NCBI RefSeq assembly: GCF_000230695.2
Contig: NC_020541.1
Span: forward strand, 1,798,001-1,862,000
Source of the DNA: Rhodanobacter denitrificans
GTDB taxonomy: Bacteria > Pseudomonadota > Gammaproteobacteria > Xanthomonadales > Rhodanobacteraceae
Direction: 5' to 3'
DNA length: 64,000 nucleotides
In this document: one piece after another, positions 1-8,289 of the stretch
Layout: the number at the start of each line of letters is the position of its first letter
How positions within the stretch are numbered: position 1 is the stretch's first letter
Position numbers and translations under genes: made by a program
The notes under the pieces: model-generated
Seen by the model: the letters and a program-made list of their open reading frames with translations, nothing else
The model's database searches: none
Told to the model about the DNA's origin: nothing

Positions 1-1
1 C

Positions 2-220
2 GCGATCGGTGATGGCAGCCATTTGAAACTCCTACTAACCGCCAACGGCCGTTCAACGGATGGCGTCTGGTTCAACGCTATGGAACCCGGCGGCGATCTC
101 CCGGTGCGCGCCGGCCAATCCGCGCGATTGGCGTTCTCGGTGGATGAGAATATTTATCGGGGCATGAGCCGGCTTCAGCTAGTGATTCGCGGCGTAGACG
201 CAGCGAAGGACTGTGAGTGA
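2..220 (+). CDS. recJ: RecJ-type exonuclease, C-terminal end (partial, 5' end outside window)
   Basis: The reading frame is open from the first bases of the window to a stop at 218-220. About 72 residues are visible. They fit the last domain of the single-strand 5'-3' exonuclease RecJ: the GDGSHLKL segment matches the conserved G-x-x-HLK strand, followed by a DGVWFNAM strand and a final ENIYRGMSRLQLVIRGVD segment that aligns with the family's N-x-(F/W)-(R/Q)G-x-x-x-x-QL-(I/L) end. RecJ acts in recombinational and mismatch repair. The tail differs clearly from the second RecJ end at 14.7-15.6 kb and is closer in style to other proteobacterial lineages. Whether the full gene upstream is intact cannot be seen. 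Confidence 0.7.
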   Translation, partial: AIGDGSHLKLLLTANGRSTDGVWFNAMEPGGDLPVRAGQSARLAFSVDENIYRGMSRLQLVIRGVDAAKDCE

Positions 221-228
221 AAAGCAAG

Positions 229-625
229 CCATATTGTTGTTGAGTTCCATCCAAAACTGAGCCACTTCGCTGGGTGATTTTCGTCGAAATTTGAGCCACC
301 TCCTCCCACCCTCTGCTCACAGCACGAGCGGGAGCAACAGGAGTGATCGACGTGGCCCTATTGAGCGTAATCCGACGCTGGCACCTTCGTGACAAGATCT
401 CGATCCGAGAGATAGCTAGACGCACGAAGCTGTCACGCAACACCACAATCAAGTACCTGACGAGCGGTGAGACCTCCCCGAGGTACCCCCACAGGAAGAG
501 CCCCAGCCAGCTCGATGCGTATACAGCGGAGTTGTCCGACTGGCTGCGCACCAACCAGCGACAGTCGCGCAAGCAGCGGCGCACCATGCGGCAGATGCAC
601 GCTACTCTGCCGACGAAGGGCAGCT
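229..625 (+). mobile_element. IS21-family insertion sequence remnant (left end)
   Basis: Just after the recJ stop there are two related motifs, AAAACTGAGCCACTT (273-ish) and AAATTTGAGCCACC (288-301). They resemble the multiple terminal repeats at IS21-family ends. They are followed by the start of an istA-like gene. The similarity to IstA fades after about codon 85, and no istB is present, so only the left end of the element survives. The right boundary is approximate. Confidence 0.6.
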
Positions 626-708
626 TCAGGTCCGGATCAAGGGATTCGGCCACCCTGGTAGCCAATCCGTTGTATATGGGGTCCGCGGCAAAATCTTGGA
701 ACAGCTAA
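343..708 (+). pseudogene. istA: IS21-family transposase IstA, 5' fragment
   Basis: A GTG start is followed by a segment typical of the IstA N-terminus: VALLSVIRRWHLRDKISIRE, then IARRTKLSRNTTIKYL, a resolvase-like helix-turn-helix. Next comes a linker and a KQRRTMRQMHATL segment that normally leads into the DDE catalytic core. After roughly residue 85 the sequence no longer resembles IstA, and the frame stops at 708. The catalytic core is absent, so the fragment cannot transpose. It marks an insertion followed by deletion at the left edge of the island. Confidence 0.65.
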
Positions 709-822
709 TTGCCCGCATGGAATACCTTCCTGCGGCGTTATCCGCAAATCACAAAGCCCTACAGGTGACGAAATAGCGTCAAATGCTGATACACGCAGAG
801 TCAGATCGCATTCCCGCGCATC

Positions 823-1110
823 TCAATTTGGTGTCCGGCGCGTCAACTTGCTGCCTTTCTTTCCGAGTAAAGAGCGGCGCTGAAGATACTCGCGAAAAGC
901 TGCGACAGGATCCGCGCCGAGCGCGTCGCAAATCTCGATGAACTCGACAACGTCAATTCGACGCTCGCCGCGCTCGACCTTCGATATAAAGGTCTGCGTA
1001 TTGCCAAGGCTCTCGGCCAAGGCAAGCTGGGTGACGTCTGCGCGCTCCCGCAGGTCGCGGAGCAGCGTCAGTAACGTCTGATAGTTGGGGTGGTGTGTCG
1101 AGCGGGCCAT
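823..1110 (-). CDS. XRE-family HTH transcriptional regulator
   Basis: This 95-residue protein contains a Cro/C1-type helix-turn-helix at about residues 12-70. The helices run TLLRDLRERADVTQLALAES and TQTFISKVERGERRIDVVEF, followed by the EICDALGADPVAAFREYL segment that usually ends the domain. The C-terminus is basic. It is transcribed away from the gene at 1184, leaving a short divergent region (1111-1183) where it probably binds. Small XRE proteins of this kind typically repress a neighbouring mobile-element or toxin operon. The target is not evident from the sequence. Confidence 0.8.
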   Translation of the reverse strand: MARSTHHPNYQTLLTLLRDLRERADVTQLALAESLGNTQTFISKVERGERRIDVVEFIEICDALGADPVAAFREYLQRRSLLGKKGSKLTRRTPN

Positions 1111-1183
1111 AAACTTGCCGGTAGTTGGCTAGGCACGCTAAAGTCCGATTCGGGATAGTCCAAAATCGGCTTTAAAAAGGTAT

Positions 1184-2050
1184 TTGCCCGTGTTTGTAGC
1201 CGCCGCGGTGCCGGAACATTCAGGCGCTGAACCACCCTCATTCAGGGTGGAAGACCTTGGCGTGTTCGGTGGAATGGCGTTCCTTGCGGTGATTCAAGCC
1301 GGTGCCGACGCGGGTTTCAGGCACGTACGTGCCCGCTCCGGTTTCGGGATGCGCTTGGCGCCGCATCGCGCGCTGCGACATCTGATTCTATCGACCCTGT
1401 TGGAAGCCGGTGTTCTAGCACCGATCGCCTCGCGACGCCGGCTTGACGATGCGATTAGCGAAGCACCCTGGAGTGAAGGCGCAAGCCTCGAAGACTCTGA
1501 CTGGCTTATCATCTGGAATGAAATGACCCGAGGTAGCCTGCCGCAACAGATCCGTGACTGCATGGATACGTTCGAGTCGACGGCCCGCTCTCGTGAAGTC
1601 ATTTTGCAGACGTGGGAGTCGCTAGCCATTGGGGAATGCTTGGCATTCGGTGAGTACGCTCTGGCAGCGCACAATCTCAACCCGGCGCTGGCGCGGCCTG
1701 CTGCCGCAGCACTTCCGGCGATCCTGGCGCAACATTCCATCGGTCAGGGCTGCGCATTGATGTGGTCTGCGGCCAAGCACTTGGCATCCTGGTTTATGCG
1801 AAACGGTGCGGGTTCTGCCGGCACCGCAGAGCGCGAACTTGTCAATTCGATCTGCTTGAACGCCGATCGTGCGAATTTCGGCGGAGGTCCGGTCAAGCAA
1901 TTCAGCCGTCACTCTGCGGTGCCCATGAGCACCTTTGCGAGCACTTTTATCTGGACTAGCCGGCTCGGTGATGATTACTGGAATGTCCCTGTGTCCGAGC
2001 GTGCATTGGATGTAGCTAGACCCATTGGGGCGGGAAGGGGTGAGTACTGA
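1184..2050 (+). CDS. Hypothetical protein upstream of an SseB-like gene
   Basis: I do not recognise this 288-residue protein. It is mostly helical, with Ala-rich stretches (for example residues 165-195), and has no signal peptide, membrane segment or recognisable catalytic motif. The frame opens with TTG at 1184; an ATG at about 1272 is a possible later start and the true start is uncertain. It ends 47 bases before the SseB-like gene and is probably co-transcribed with it. It lies divergent to the XRE regulator at 823-1110, which suggests control by that protein. Confidence 0.5.
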   Translation: MPVFVAAAVPEHSGAEPPSFRVEDLGVFGGMAFLAVIQAGADAGFRHVRARSGFGMRLAPHRALRHLILSTLLEAGVLAPIASRRRLDDAISEAPWSEGASLEDSDWLIIWNEMTRGSLPQQIRDCMDTFESTARSREVILQTWESLAIGECLAFGEYALAAHNLNPALARPAAAALPAILAQHSIGQGCALMWSAAKHLASWFMRNGAGSAGTAERELVNSICLNADRANFGGGPVKQFSRHSAVPMSTFASTFIWTSRLGDDYWNVPVSERALDVARPIGAGRGEY

Positions 2051-2097
2051 TGTGTCCCGCCAAACCAACCGGGCGTCGATCCAGCAGGTTGAATTGA

Positions 2098-2841
2098 ATG
2101 ACCAAAATCACGACTGACAAGCTTGCGCAACTACTGGCGGCTGCACGAGCTACGCCGCTGGTAGAAAACCCTGCGCACGCCGAGGAGGCGGTCTTCAAAG
2201 CATTGCTTGATGCGACCGTGTATGCGCATGTGCCGCTGGAGAACGCGCCCGAGGGCAGGATGCGCTTCATCCAGTTCGTGCGCCCGGACAACAAACAAAC
2301 CGTCCTCCCATTCTTTAGTGACCGGGAACAGGCGGGAGTGGCCTCAGCCAACAGGGTGGCCATTGTGGCCATGTCGGGACGACGATTGTTCGAATTGACC
2401 CGGGGCGCCACCCTGATGCTGAACCCCAACATCGATCAGGTTGCCTTGTATCCACCGGAGATCGTGGCGCTCCTCGAGGGACGCCCCCTCGGTTCCTACA
2501 CCCAGGAAACCCTTGTGGATTGCGAGCAAGTCGGCGTGTGTCCCCCCGCGGAGCCCACTGACGAGCTGGTCCTTGCGCTTCGTGACCTGTTCCAGGGAGA
2601 GGCAACGGTCCGGGCCGCCTACCTGGCAGAGATTCATCGGGGGGCTGACAGCAACGATATTTTCCTTTTGCTCACGATCGTTGTGCCGCCAGCACACAAA
2701 GAACGCCTCATCCACCTGATCTCACTGACGATCCAGCCTGTCTCGTCGCATTTGACGCTACCACTCACTGTCAGCTGTATATCTCCCGACGCCTCACTTC
2801 CGGATCTCTGTAACCACGGGATCCAGTTTTATGGAACCTGA
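2098..2841 (+). CDS. SseB-family protein (copy 1)
   Basis: This 247-residue cytosolic protein has the layout of SseB (enhanced serine sensitivity protein B). The N-terminal SseB domain (about residues 20-125) includes ALLDATVYAHVPL, LPFFSDREQ and RGATLMLNPN; a second domain fills residues 140-247. SseB-like proteins are often accessory genes next to secretion or antagonism loci, and their biochemical role is unclear. A paralogue of exactly the same length lies at 37837-38580, with long identical blocks such as MRFIQFVRPDN. It sits between the hypothetical gene at 1184 and the phosphatase at 2851 (9-base gap), probably in one operon. Confidence 0.8.
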   Translation: MTKITTDKLAQLLAAARATPLVENPAHAEEAVFKALLDATVYAHVPLENAPEGRMRFIQFVRPDNKQTVLPFFSDREQAGVASANRVAIVAMSGRRLFELTRGATLMLNPNIDQVALYPPEIVALLEGRPLGSYTQETLVDCEQVGVCPPAEPTDELVLALRDLFQGEATVRAAYLAEIHRGADSNDIFLLLTIVVPPAHKERLIHLISLTIQPVSSHLTLPLTVSCISPDASLPDLCNHGIQFYGT

Positions 2842-2850
2842 CGTAATCGT

Positions 2851-3399
2851 ATGCCTTCGCTCATTCGAACCAGCCAGACCCATCCACTACGTATCGCCAC
2901 CATTCCGGTGGGTGAACGCGGTGGCGCCATCGGCGTGACCTTCGCGCCGGGCAAACGACAAGCGGCTGCGATGACGGGCATCTGGGAGCGCGACTTGGCG
3001 ACGGATCTGCACGCGATTCGGCAGTGGGGCGCGCAGGATCTCATCACGCTGCTAGAGCCACACGAGTTTGAGGAGCTGGCGATTCCCGATTTGCCGACTC
3101 AGGCCCGCGCGCATGGCCTGCGATGGCATGGCCTACCCATCACCGACGGAGCAGCACCTGATCATCGGTTTTTGGATCCCTGGATCACCCTGGGACCTCA
3201 GTTAGTCAGTGAGATCGGCAGCGGTGCACGTGTGGTAGTCCATTGCAAGGGAGGACTGGGGCGTGCGGGTACTGTCGCGTGCTTGTTGTTGCTTGAGAGC
3301 GGGGCAGCGACCAATGCTGATGATGCAATGCGCCAGGTGCGTGCGGTCCGGCGCGGTGCCATCGAGACCGACGCCCAAGAAGCGTTCTTGCGGGCATGA
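2851..3399 (+). CDS. Dual-specificity/CDKN3-like protein phosphatase
   Basis: This 182-residue protein carries the cysteine phosphatase signature HCKGGLGRAG at residues 131-140 (nucleophile Cys132, phosphate-binding Arg138). An Asp-containing loop (LPITDGAAPD) about 35 residues earlier supplies the likely general acid. The N-terminal WERDLATDLHAIRQWGAQ and ITLLEPHEFEEL segments are typical of the bacterial CDKN3-like family. It probably dephosphorylates Tyr or Ser/Thr residues in the cytosol; the substrate is unknown. It follows the SseB-like gene after 9 bases, so co-expression is likely. Confidence 0.85.
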   Translation: MPSLIRTSQTHPLRIATIPVGERGGAIGVTFAPGKRQAAAMTGIWERDLATDLHAIRQWGAQDLITLLEPHEFEELAIPDLPTQARAHGLRWHGLPITDGAAPDHRFLDPWITLGPQLVSEIGSGARVVVHCKGGLGRAGTVACLLLLESGAATNADDAMRQVRAVRRGAIETDAQEAFLRA

Positions 3400-3435
3400 G
3401 CGCTTGCACCGGGTTAAGTTGGCCTGCGTGAACGA

Positions 3436-3972
3436 TTAAAGATCAAGGGCGATGCCCACCAGCGCCATCGTTTCTCCACGATTGGGCTTGTGAAGCGCGC
3501 CGTTGGAGATGTGGCGGATCTGAAAACTGAAGTGCTGACCCTGCCAGCCGATGGTGCTGACGAATTCATAGGCGCTGCTTAAGGCCTGCGTTCGCCCGCT
3601 ATGCAGCGCAGGCTGAAAACTGACAAACAGAGGACGGTACCAATCGTCAGCGTCGCCGTAGTGGATTCGTACTCCGCCTGCGATCAGTCCAATGGAGTCC
3701 TTAGTCGTGTAGCGGCCGTATCGGAAGCGTTGAACTTCACGACCATCAATCCAGCCCAATGAGACGTCTGGTGACCAGGTAAAGCGACTTGAGCCAATGC
3801 GCTGTTCGTTAAATACGCTCTCAACGAATACAACAGGCGTGCTGGTGCAGTCCATGTAACTCGGGCCGGCCTGAATCTCCCAGCGGGTTGTCGCCATGGC
3901 GGGAAGAATAGGGGCTGCAAGGCTACGGCATGAAATCCGCCGGAGCTTTGTTCCTTTTACCCATCTCGCCAA
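3436..3972 (-). CDS. PagL-like lipid A deacylase / acyloxyacyl hydrolase
   Basis: The 178-residue product resembles outer-membrane lipid A 3-O-deacylases. Alternating polar and hydrophobic strands (SRFTWSPDVSLGWIDG, IGLIAGGVRIHYGD) suggest a small beta-barrel. The C-terminal QIRHISNGALHKPNRGE segment matches the PagL catalytic region with His and Ser side by side and an Asn-Pro-type loop, ending in hydrophobic residues as outer-membrane proteins do. PagL removes an acyl chain from lipid A and changes its inflammatory and polymyxin-resistance properties. The N-terminus holds a short hydrophobic stretch that could be a signal peptide; the start is uncertain. Confidence 0.65.
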   Translation of the reverse strand: MARWVKGTKLRRISCRSLAAPILPAMATTRWEIQAGPSYMDCTSTPVVFVESVFNEQRIGSSRFTWSPDVSLGWIDGREVQRFRYGRYTTKDSIGLIAGGVRIHYGDADDWYRPLFVSFQPALHSGRTQALSSAYEFVSTIGWQGQHFSFQIRHISNGALHKPNRGETMALVGIALDL

Positions 3973-4445
3973 CCCTACTTTGCCTTTGTTACGACGGAGG
4001 CGTCTACAGCATCGTTTCTGAGAATGGGTGCGTTGTTGTGCGGAACGCGGATGACGTCGTGGCGCTCAATCGCATCCAGCTCCTTTATGCGAGATCTAAC
4101 GTCTACATGCGTGACACATCGGAAGTGGTTGCGGAGATCTACGAGTCAGTGAGAGAAGAGCGGGCTCGAAGTGGCATCCGATTGGAGTACGCAGTGTCTG
4201 AAAGGGCGGAAAGGAACGGGCGGCGGTACACGGTTGTAGACCGGGGGTTTGGGATGGATGACCAAGGTCTGATTGCGTGGCATTTTCGAAATCCCATCCC
4301 CAATGCGTGGCCCGCCTTTATCCGCTGGCGTTCCGATGGCGTAGCTTCTAGCAATGGTTCTGCCGTTGGCTTTGTTCGACGTTCCCATGCGCAGGGCGGC
4401 CACCACGCATTCCTGAAAGCTCGCTATCCCTATCGAGATTTGTAG
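3930..4445 (+). CDS. Hypothetical protein, weakly supported
   Basis: This 171-codon frame overlaps the 5' end of the PagL-like gene on the other strand by about 43 bases. It begins with a hydrophobic stretch (ALFLLPISPTLLCLC) that could act as a signal or be a coincidence of the overlap. The remainder is charged and matches no family I know. It is retained because nothing else explains 3973-4445 and the codon use is plausible. Confidence 0.35.
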   Translation: MKSAGALFLLPISPTLLCLCYDGGVYSIVSENGCVVVRNADDVVALNRIQLLYARSNVYMRDTSEVVAEIYESVREERARSGIRLEYAVSERAERNGRRYTVVDRGFGMDDQGLIAWHFRNPIPNAWPAFIRWRSDGVASSNGSAVGFVRRSHAQGGHHAFLKARYPYRDL

Positions 4446-4549
4446 GGTTGACAGTGACTTCACTGCTAGATTGATACGTGTGGGCGTGCGCTTGAGAAGC
4501 TTGTGCTCAGATGCTCTGACCAAATCAACCTGCCACCGGATGAGTGACG

Positions 4550-5539
4550 ATGTGTTATTCCGCGCAAATTTGGGCTGACTACCGAAAGTTTGAACGCTTG
4601 GGTGGCAAGCTCTCGATTGCGGAATACACCAAGCTTGCCGGCTGGACCAAGAAGAAGGGGAACTGGACGAAAGTCGTTCCCAAGGTCATGCGTCGCTCGA
4701 TGCTCGAAGCTTCCTCCTTGTCACCTGAGCTCGCAGATGAAGCAGCCAGTGCAGACGCTCAGGGTATCACTTTGCTCTTGGATGAAATTGCAGCTCTGGA
4801 AAAGAGACAGGCTGAGGCCAAAGAAAAATTGGCTTCACCAAAACCTACAAAGAAGGCGGAAAACGATCTTCGGGTTTCAACCAACAAGATTGCCGCAGCC
4901 AAAAAGAAGCTGGAAGAAATCAGGAGTCCTGCACCGTCGGGTGGTATCGACCGGATTTGGCCAGGGCAGTTCGCCCCTATCCTGATTCGAGATCCGGAAA
5001 CAGGTGAGCGCGTTGTCATTCCCATGCGCTACCGCTGTCGGTTGCCAGGGTGGGACGTGGCCAAGGAAACGGAAAAGCCCGGCACCTACAACGCAAGGCG
5101 GGACAAGTTAACGACGGTCTGGAAAAAGGTCTTTGGGGTTCACCACGGCATCATGGTGGTTGAGCGCTTTTATGAGAGTGTCAACCTCCATGACCTCCAA
5201 CACAGAGACCTTGTGCCAGGCGAGCGCGAGCAAAGCGTAGAAATTGTTTTCACCCCGCAGACGGGCGAAGACTTGTTTGTTGCTTGCCTTTGGACCTACA
5301 CGGAAGGCAGTGGGGATGAACCCGGATTCTTCTCGTTTGCTGCCATCACCGATGAGCCACCCCCGGAAGTGTCTGATGCAGGCCATGACCGTTGCATCGT
5401 GACGGTTGCCGAGGAAAACATTGATGCCTGGCTCAACCCAACGGCAAGTACACCCGTGGTGCTCAACGCGTTGCTCGATGCGGCAGACCGGCCTTACTTT
5501 GAGCATGAGCTAGCGGGCGCGATGAAGGCGACCGAGTGA
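4550..5539 (+). CDS. SRAP/HMCES-family abasic-site processing protein (YedK-like)
   Basis: The start is taken at ATG 4550 because the family needs Cys as residue 2: the product begins MCYSA, and Cys2 forms the thiazolidine crosslink with abasic sites in single-stranded DNA. Other expected residues are present: Asn181 in YNARRD, Glu209 in RFYES and His279 in GHDRC. At 329 residues it is longer than YedK. The extra length is a charged coiled-coil-like insert at about residues 75-125 (EKRQAEAKEKLASPKP and KIAAAKKKLEEI). It sits on the same island as umuDC, matching the SOS association of the family. No canonical SOS box is visible upstream. Confidence 0.9.
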   Translation: MCYSAQIWADYRKFERLGGKLSIAEYTKLAGWTKKKGNWTKVVPKVMRRSMLEASSLSPELADEAASADAQGITLLLDEIAALEKRQAEAKEKLASPKPTKKAENDLRVSTNKIAAAKKKLEEIRSPAPSGGIDRIWPGQFAPILIRDPETGERVVIPMRYRCRLPGWDVAKETEKPGTYNARRDKLTTVWKKVFGVHHGIMVVERFYESVNLHDLQHRDLVPGEREQSVEIVFTPQTGEDLFVACLWTYTEGSGDEPGFFSFAAITDEPPPEVSDAGHDRCIVTVAEENIDAWLNPTASTPVVLNALLDAADRPYFEHELAGAMKATE

Positions 5540-5562
5540 TTCAGCGTCAGAACCCACAATTT

Positions 5563-6540
5563 TCAAAAATCGCTTTCTGCCAAGTCGTACGTGTGCATGT
5601 TGCCGTTGGCTATTTTGTACAGCGTCAGATCAATTTGGCTGTATTGAACGCCACCAGACATTGGCGTCTGTTCAACAGTGAAGCGTTCAGTGCGGGCAAG
5701 TTGTCCTGTATCGAGGTCACGGTAGCGAACGTCGTAGCTGCCCGAACTCACCCGGTTGATAGTGAACTTCTGATTCGCTGGTACAAACAATTCGCGAACT
5801 GGGTAGGCCTTCGTGCCTTCGAGTGCAACGAGTTTTACAAACACATCAGACCCGTTGCCTGAGTTGTCGATCGTGACTTCAGACATGCCTTTGGTGTGCA
5901 GTTGCTTGAACTCTTTTAGGTAACTGGCAGTCACGGGCCATGGCCGACCGCGAGGCGTGAGAGTCGGACGCAAGTACACGGGTCTTTGCACGGCAGCGAT
6001 CGGTGGCAAAGGTGCGCGTTCTGCTGCAGGGGCAACGGGAGGTAGAGAACCGGTGGCTTGAGGTTGCGCTTGTGAGTAGACCTCAGGTATCGGGGTAGCC
6101 GGTAGGTCGGGCGCATCGTTTTTACTTGATGAAAAGTAAATGACACCGACGAAAATTGCCGCAATCAGCCCATAGCTGACCAACTTCATGCCGGCGTGAC
6201 CGAGCTCCATGCTTGCGACATGAGCTCGAATGCGAGTTGCCCAGGTGGAGACAAACGAAGGCTTTGGTTTAGCGTCGAACTGGTTGAAGTCACTCCAGTT
6301 CGCATCCTTCGTTTTTGCTTCTTCTCGCGCAATCCACTCATCGTGTTGCCGGCGACGCACCGGGTCTGACAACACGGCGTAGGCGTCACTGATAATTTTC
6401 GTAACGCGTGCGGTGTCTGAGCCTTGCGGATGCCGGTCAGGATGAAACTTCAGCAACAGTGACTCGTAAGCAGCTCGAATGACCTCAGGCGGCGCATCGC
6501 GGGATACCTTCAGATTGTCGTAGTGAGTTTTAAAACCCAT
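5563..6540 (-). CDS. Membrane-anchored J-domain (DnaJ-like) protein
   Basis: The start at 6540 gives MGFKTHYDNLKVSRDAPPEV, the first helix of a J domain, and is preceded by a good ribosome site (AGGGGA). The J domain covers residues 1-70 with the HPD tripeptide in LKFHPDRHP, which stimulates DnaK ATPase activity. A single membrane helix follows near residues 130-150 (YGLIAAIFVGVIYFSS). A Pro-rich linker and a beta-rich C-terminal domain (about 190-325) come after it. The domain order suggests a periplasmic or lumenal C-terminal part that recruits DnaK to the membrane, but the topology is inferred. Confidence 0.8.
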   Translation of the reverse strand: MGFKTHYDNLKVSRDAPPEVIRAAYESLLLKFHPDRHPQGSDTARVTKIISDAYAVLSDPVRRRQHDEWIAREEAKTKDANWSDFNQFDAKPKPSFVSTWATRIRAHVASMELGHAGMKLVSYGLIAAIFVGVIYFSSSKNDAPDLPATPIPEVYSQAQPQATGSLPPVAPAAERAPLPPIAAVQRPVYLRPTLTPRGRPWPVTASYLKEFKQLHTKGMSEVTIDNSGNGSDVFVKLVALEGTKAYPVRELFVPANQKFTINRVSSGSYDVRYRDLDTGQLARTERFTVEQTPMSGGVQYSQIDLTLYKIANGNMHTYDLAESDF

Positions 6541-6550
6541 GGTCCCCTCG

Positions 6551-6790
6551 CTATTGGTCCTCAAGACCCATGCAATATTCGAGCCCGCTTGAGCGCAGAC
6601 GAACTGATGGCTTTCGGGGATCTCCGCGAAGGTGTCTGGCACAGGTGGCAAGATACATCGCAACCACCCCTACCTGGTCGCTTCCTGTGGCTTTCATCGC
6701 CGCGCGAAGAGCATCAGGCGTGCAACTGAAGTGCCCACACCAGTGCAAAAAGCAGATTTCGTCTCTAACGTCGATAATTTGGTCTTTCAT
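6551..6790 (-). CDS. Small DUF3606-like protein
   Basis: This is a protein of about 79 residues whose centre (EICFLHWCGHFSCTPDALRA then AMKATGSDQVGVVAMYL) fits the DUF3606 pattern: a strand or helix with a W-x-x-x-F segment and an EL-x-x-A-V-x-x-VG-type helix. Such proteins are small, cytosolic and uncharacterised. It ends 10 bases before the J-domain gene, on the same strand, so the two are likely co-transcribed. The start at 6790 or 6793 cannot be separated. Confidence 0.55.
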   Translation of the reverse strand: MKDQIIDVRDEICFLHWCGHFSCTPDALRAAMKATGSDQVGVVAMYLATCARHLRGDPRKPSVRLRSSGLEYCMGLEDQ

Positions 6791-6818
6791 CACTCTCTCC
6801 TTGAGTTTTAATGGATGG

Positions 6819-7511
6819 CTAGACGCCTAAAGCAAATGCCAACTGCCTACCAAGCCATGCGGCGTACATAAATACGGGGATGAATCCGAACAGTGCGGCA
6901 ACGGGCATCAAAAGCAGCTGCCCCCATCCTTCCTGTTTTCGATCCACCAGGACGACGAGGAATGCACTAACGATGGTGCCAAGCCAAGCGCAAAGACCAC
7001 CAACGACTAAGAGGCCTGTCACGAACCAGAAGCCTGGTTTGACCTGAATGTGTTGATGGTTTGGAAACTGCGAGCCGAGAATCCAGACGAGGAAGATGAG
7101 CGTGATGCTTCCAAGCAAAAGCGTCAGGGCCGCTTGAATTCGCCCAATGATAGGAATGAAGCCCAAGACGAATGCCGCGACCAGCAATGCCAAAGACATC
7201 TTGGCGAAGGGCCAAGGATTTGCAACCATGAACTGCCAAGGGAAAGCCCAAGCAGCTTGGCTCGATCGGCCAAAAAGAATGGGCGAGAGAGTCCACAGGA
7301 AGACAATGGTTGCCGCGCACTGCAGCAACGGACTCAACAACATCGTCAGGCAACCTGCCAACGGTTTGGGTCCTTCGTCGTTGCCAGCCCCGGAGGCGAC
7401 TCCAATGATGACGGTCGGGATGAGGTAAATCCCAAGATACTCAACGGCAGCGAGCCACGTCTGCCAATGTCCAAGCACGGTCAGTCCAGCCCACACAGAT
7501 TCCCAGAACAT
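6819..7511 (-). CDS. Polytopic inner-membrane protein, unknown function
   Basis: This 230-residue hydrophobic protein has about six membrane helices, for example YLGIYLIPTVIIGVASG, LLQCAATIVFLWTLSPIL, LALLVAAFVLGFIPIIG, LLLGSITLIFLVWILG and FWFVTGLLVVGGLCAWLG. No transporter or enzyme signature is visible. It is upstream of, and in line with, the DUF3606-like and J-domain genes, so these three may form one operon of membrane-linked proteins. I do not recognise the family. Confidence 0.6.
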   Translation of the reverse strand: MFWESVWAGLTVLGHWQTWLAAVEYLGIYLIPTVIIGVASGAGNDEGPKPLAGCLTMLLSPLLQCAATIVFLWTLSPILFGRSSQAAWAFPWQFMVANPWPFAKMSLALLVAAFVLGFIPIIGRIQAALTLLLGSITLIFLVWILGSQFPNHQHIQVKPGFWFVTGLLVVGGLCAWLGTIVSAFLVVLVDRKQEGWGQLLLMPVAALFGFIPVFMYAAWLGRQLAFALGV

Positions 7512-7707
7512 CCTTGGCTCCCCCGGCCGGTTCAGACCTTCAGCTTAACGCGGTTGGCGCAAGTCATGTCCTCTCCATTGGAAACGGCCGGTGTAGGTGC
7601 ATGGCGTTCATCTTGTCAGAATCTCCGCTGGAATCAGGGACTCACAATCTGAGACCAGGTGCGTGTTAATTTGAATTCCTGTCCCGGTAATTCAAAGCGG
7701 TCTGAAG

Positions 7708-8289
7708 ATGAACACCAAACGAGGTGGGGCAAGGCCTGGCGCGGGTAGACCCCCCGTCGAAAGCCCCAATCCAAGCCAGAGAATCAGAGTCCCCCTGAGC
7801 CACCTGCCGGTGGTCACCTCTTTGCTCGAACGGCTCAAGAAGCCTGAAGAATACGACTGGGTTGAACCCATGGGTCAAGCGTATGGGGACGGCCTTCCCT
7901 TGTCTATGTTCCCTGAGATCCAATGTGGTTTTCCAAGTCCCGCAAGTGACTATGAGGAGACGCTCAGTCTTGAAGATGTCGTGATCGATTCACGGCACAA
8001 AGAAGCCACGTATCTGGTCAAAGCCAAAGGCCACAGCATGGTTGGAGCGGGCATCTTCGATGGGGACACCCTGGTTGTCGATCGCGCTCAGACACCACGC
8101 AAAAACGGAGGCTCCATCGTCGTTGCTGTGGTCCAAGGCAAAGCCACCTGCAAACGCCTGATGTTCAAGCCGGATGGCACGCCTTACCTCGCTTCAGAAA
8201 ACCCACATTTTGAAAACCGAGTGGTGGCAGAAGGCGATGAGTTCGAGCTCTGGGGTGTGGTGCGCTACTGCCTGCATGCGTTGCTATGA
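7708..8289 (+). CDS. umuD: UmuD-type autoproteolytic subunit of DNA polymerase V
   Basis: This 193-residue S24-family protein has a UmuD cleavage region [12 protein letters not shown], with cutting expected between Cys73 and Gly74, and a Ser-Lys dyad at Ser110 (GHSMVG) and Lys149 (CKRLM). RecA filaments trigger self-cleavage, and the product binds UmuC for translesion synthesis. It is about 50 residues longer than E. coli UmuD because of a basic N-terminal stretch ([13 protein letters not shown]) that could touch nucleic acid. It overlaps umuC by 4 bases. No CTGT-N8-ACAG box is visible in the 190 bases upstream, so its SOS operator, if any, is of another type. Confidence 0.93.
   Translation: MNTKRGGARPGAGRPPVESPNPSQRIRVPLSHLPVVTSLLERLKKPEEYDWVEPMGQAYGDGLPLSMFPEIQCGFPSPASDYEETLSLEDVVIDSRHKEATYLVKAKGHSMVGAGIFDGDTLVVDRAQTPRKNGGSIVVAVVQGKATCKRLMFKPDGTPYLASENPHFENRVVAEGDEFELWGVVRYCLHALL

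Noticed and set aside
7520..7707. SOS box (CTGT-N8-ACAG) upstream of umuD
   Set aside because: No match could be found in this stretch; partial words such as CTGTCCCGG have no inverted partner.
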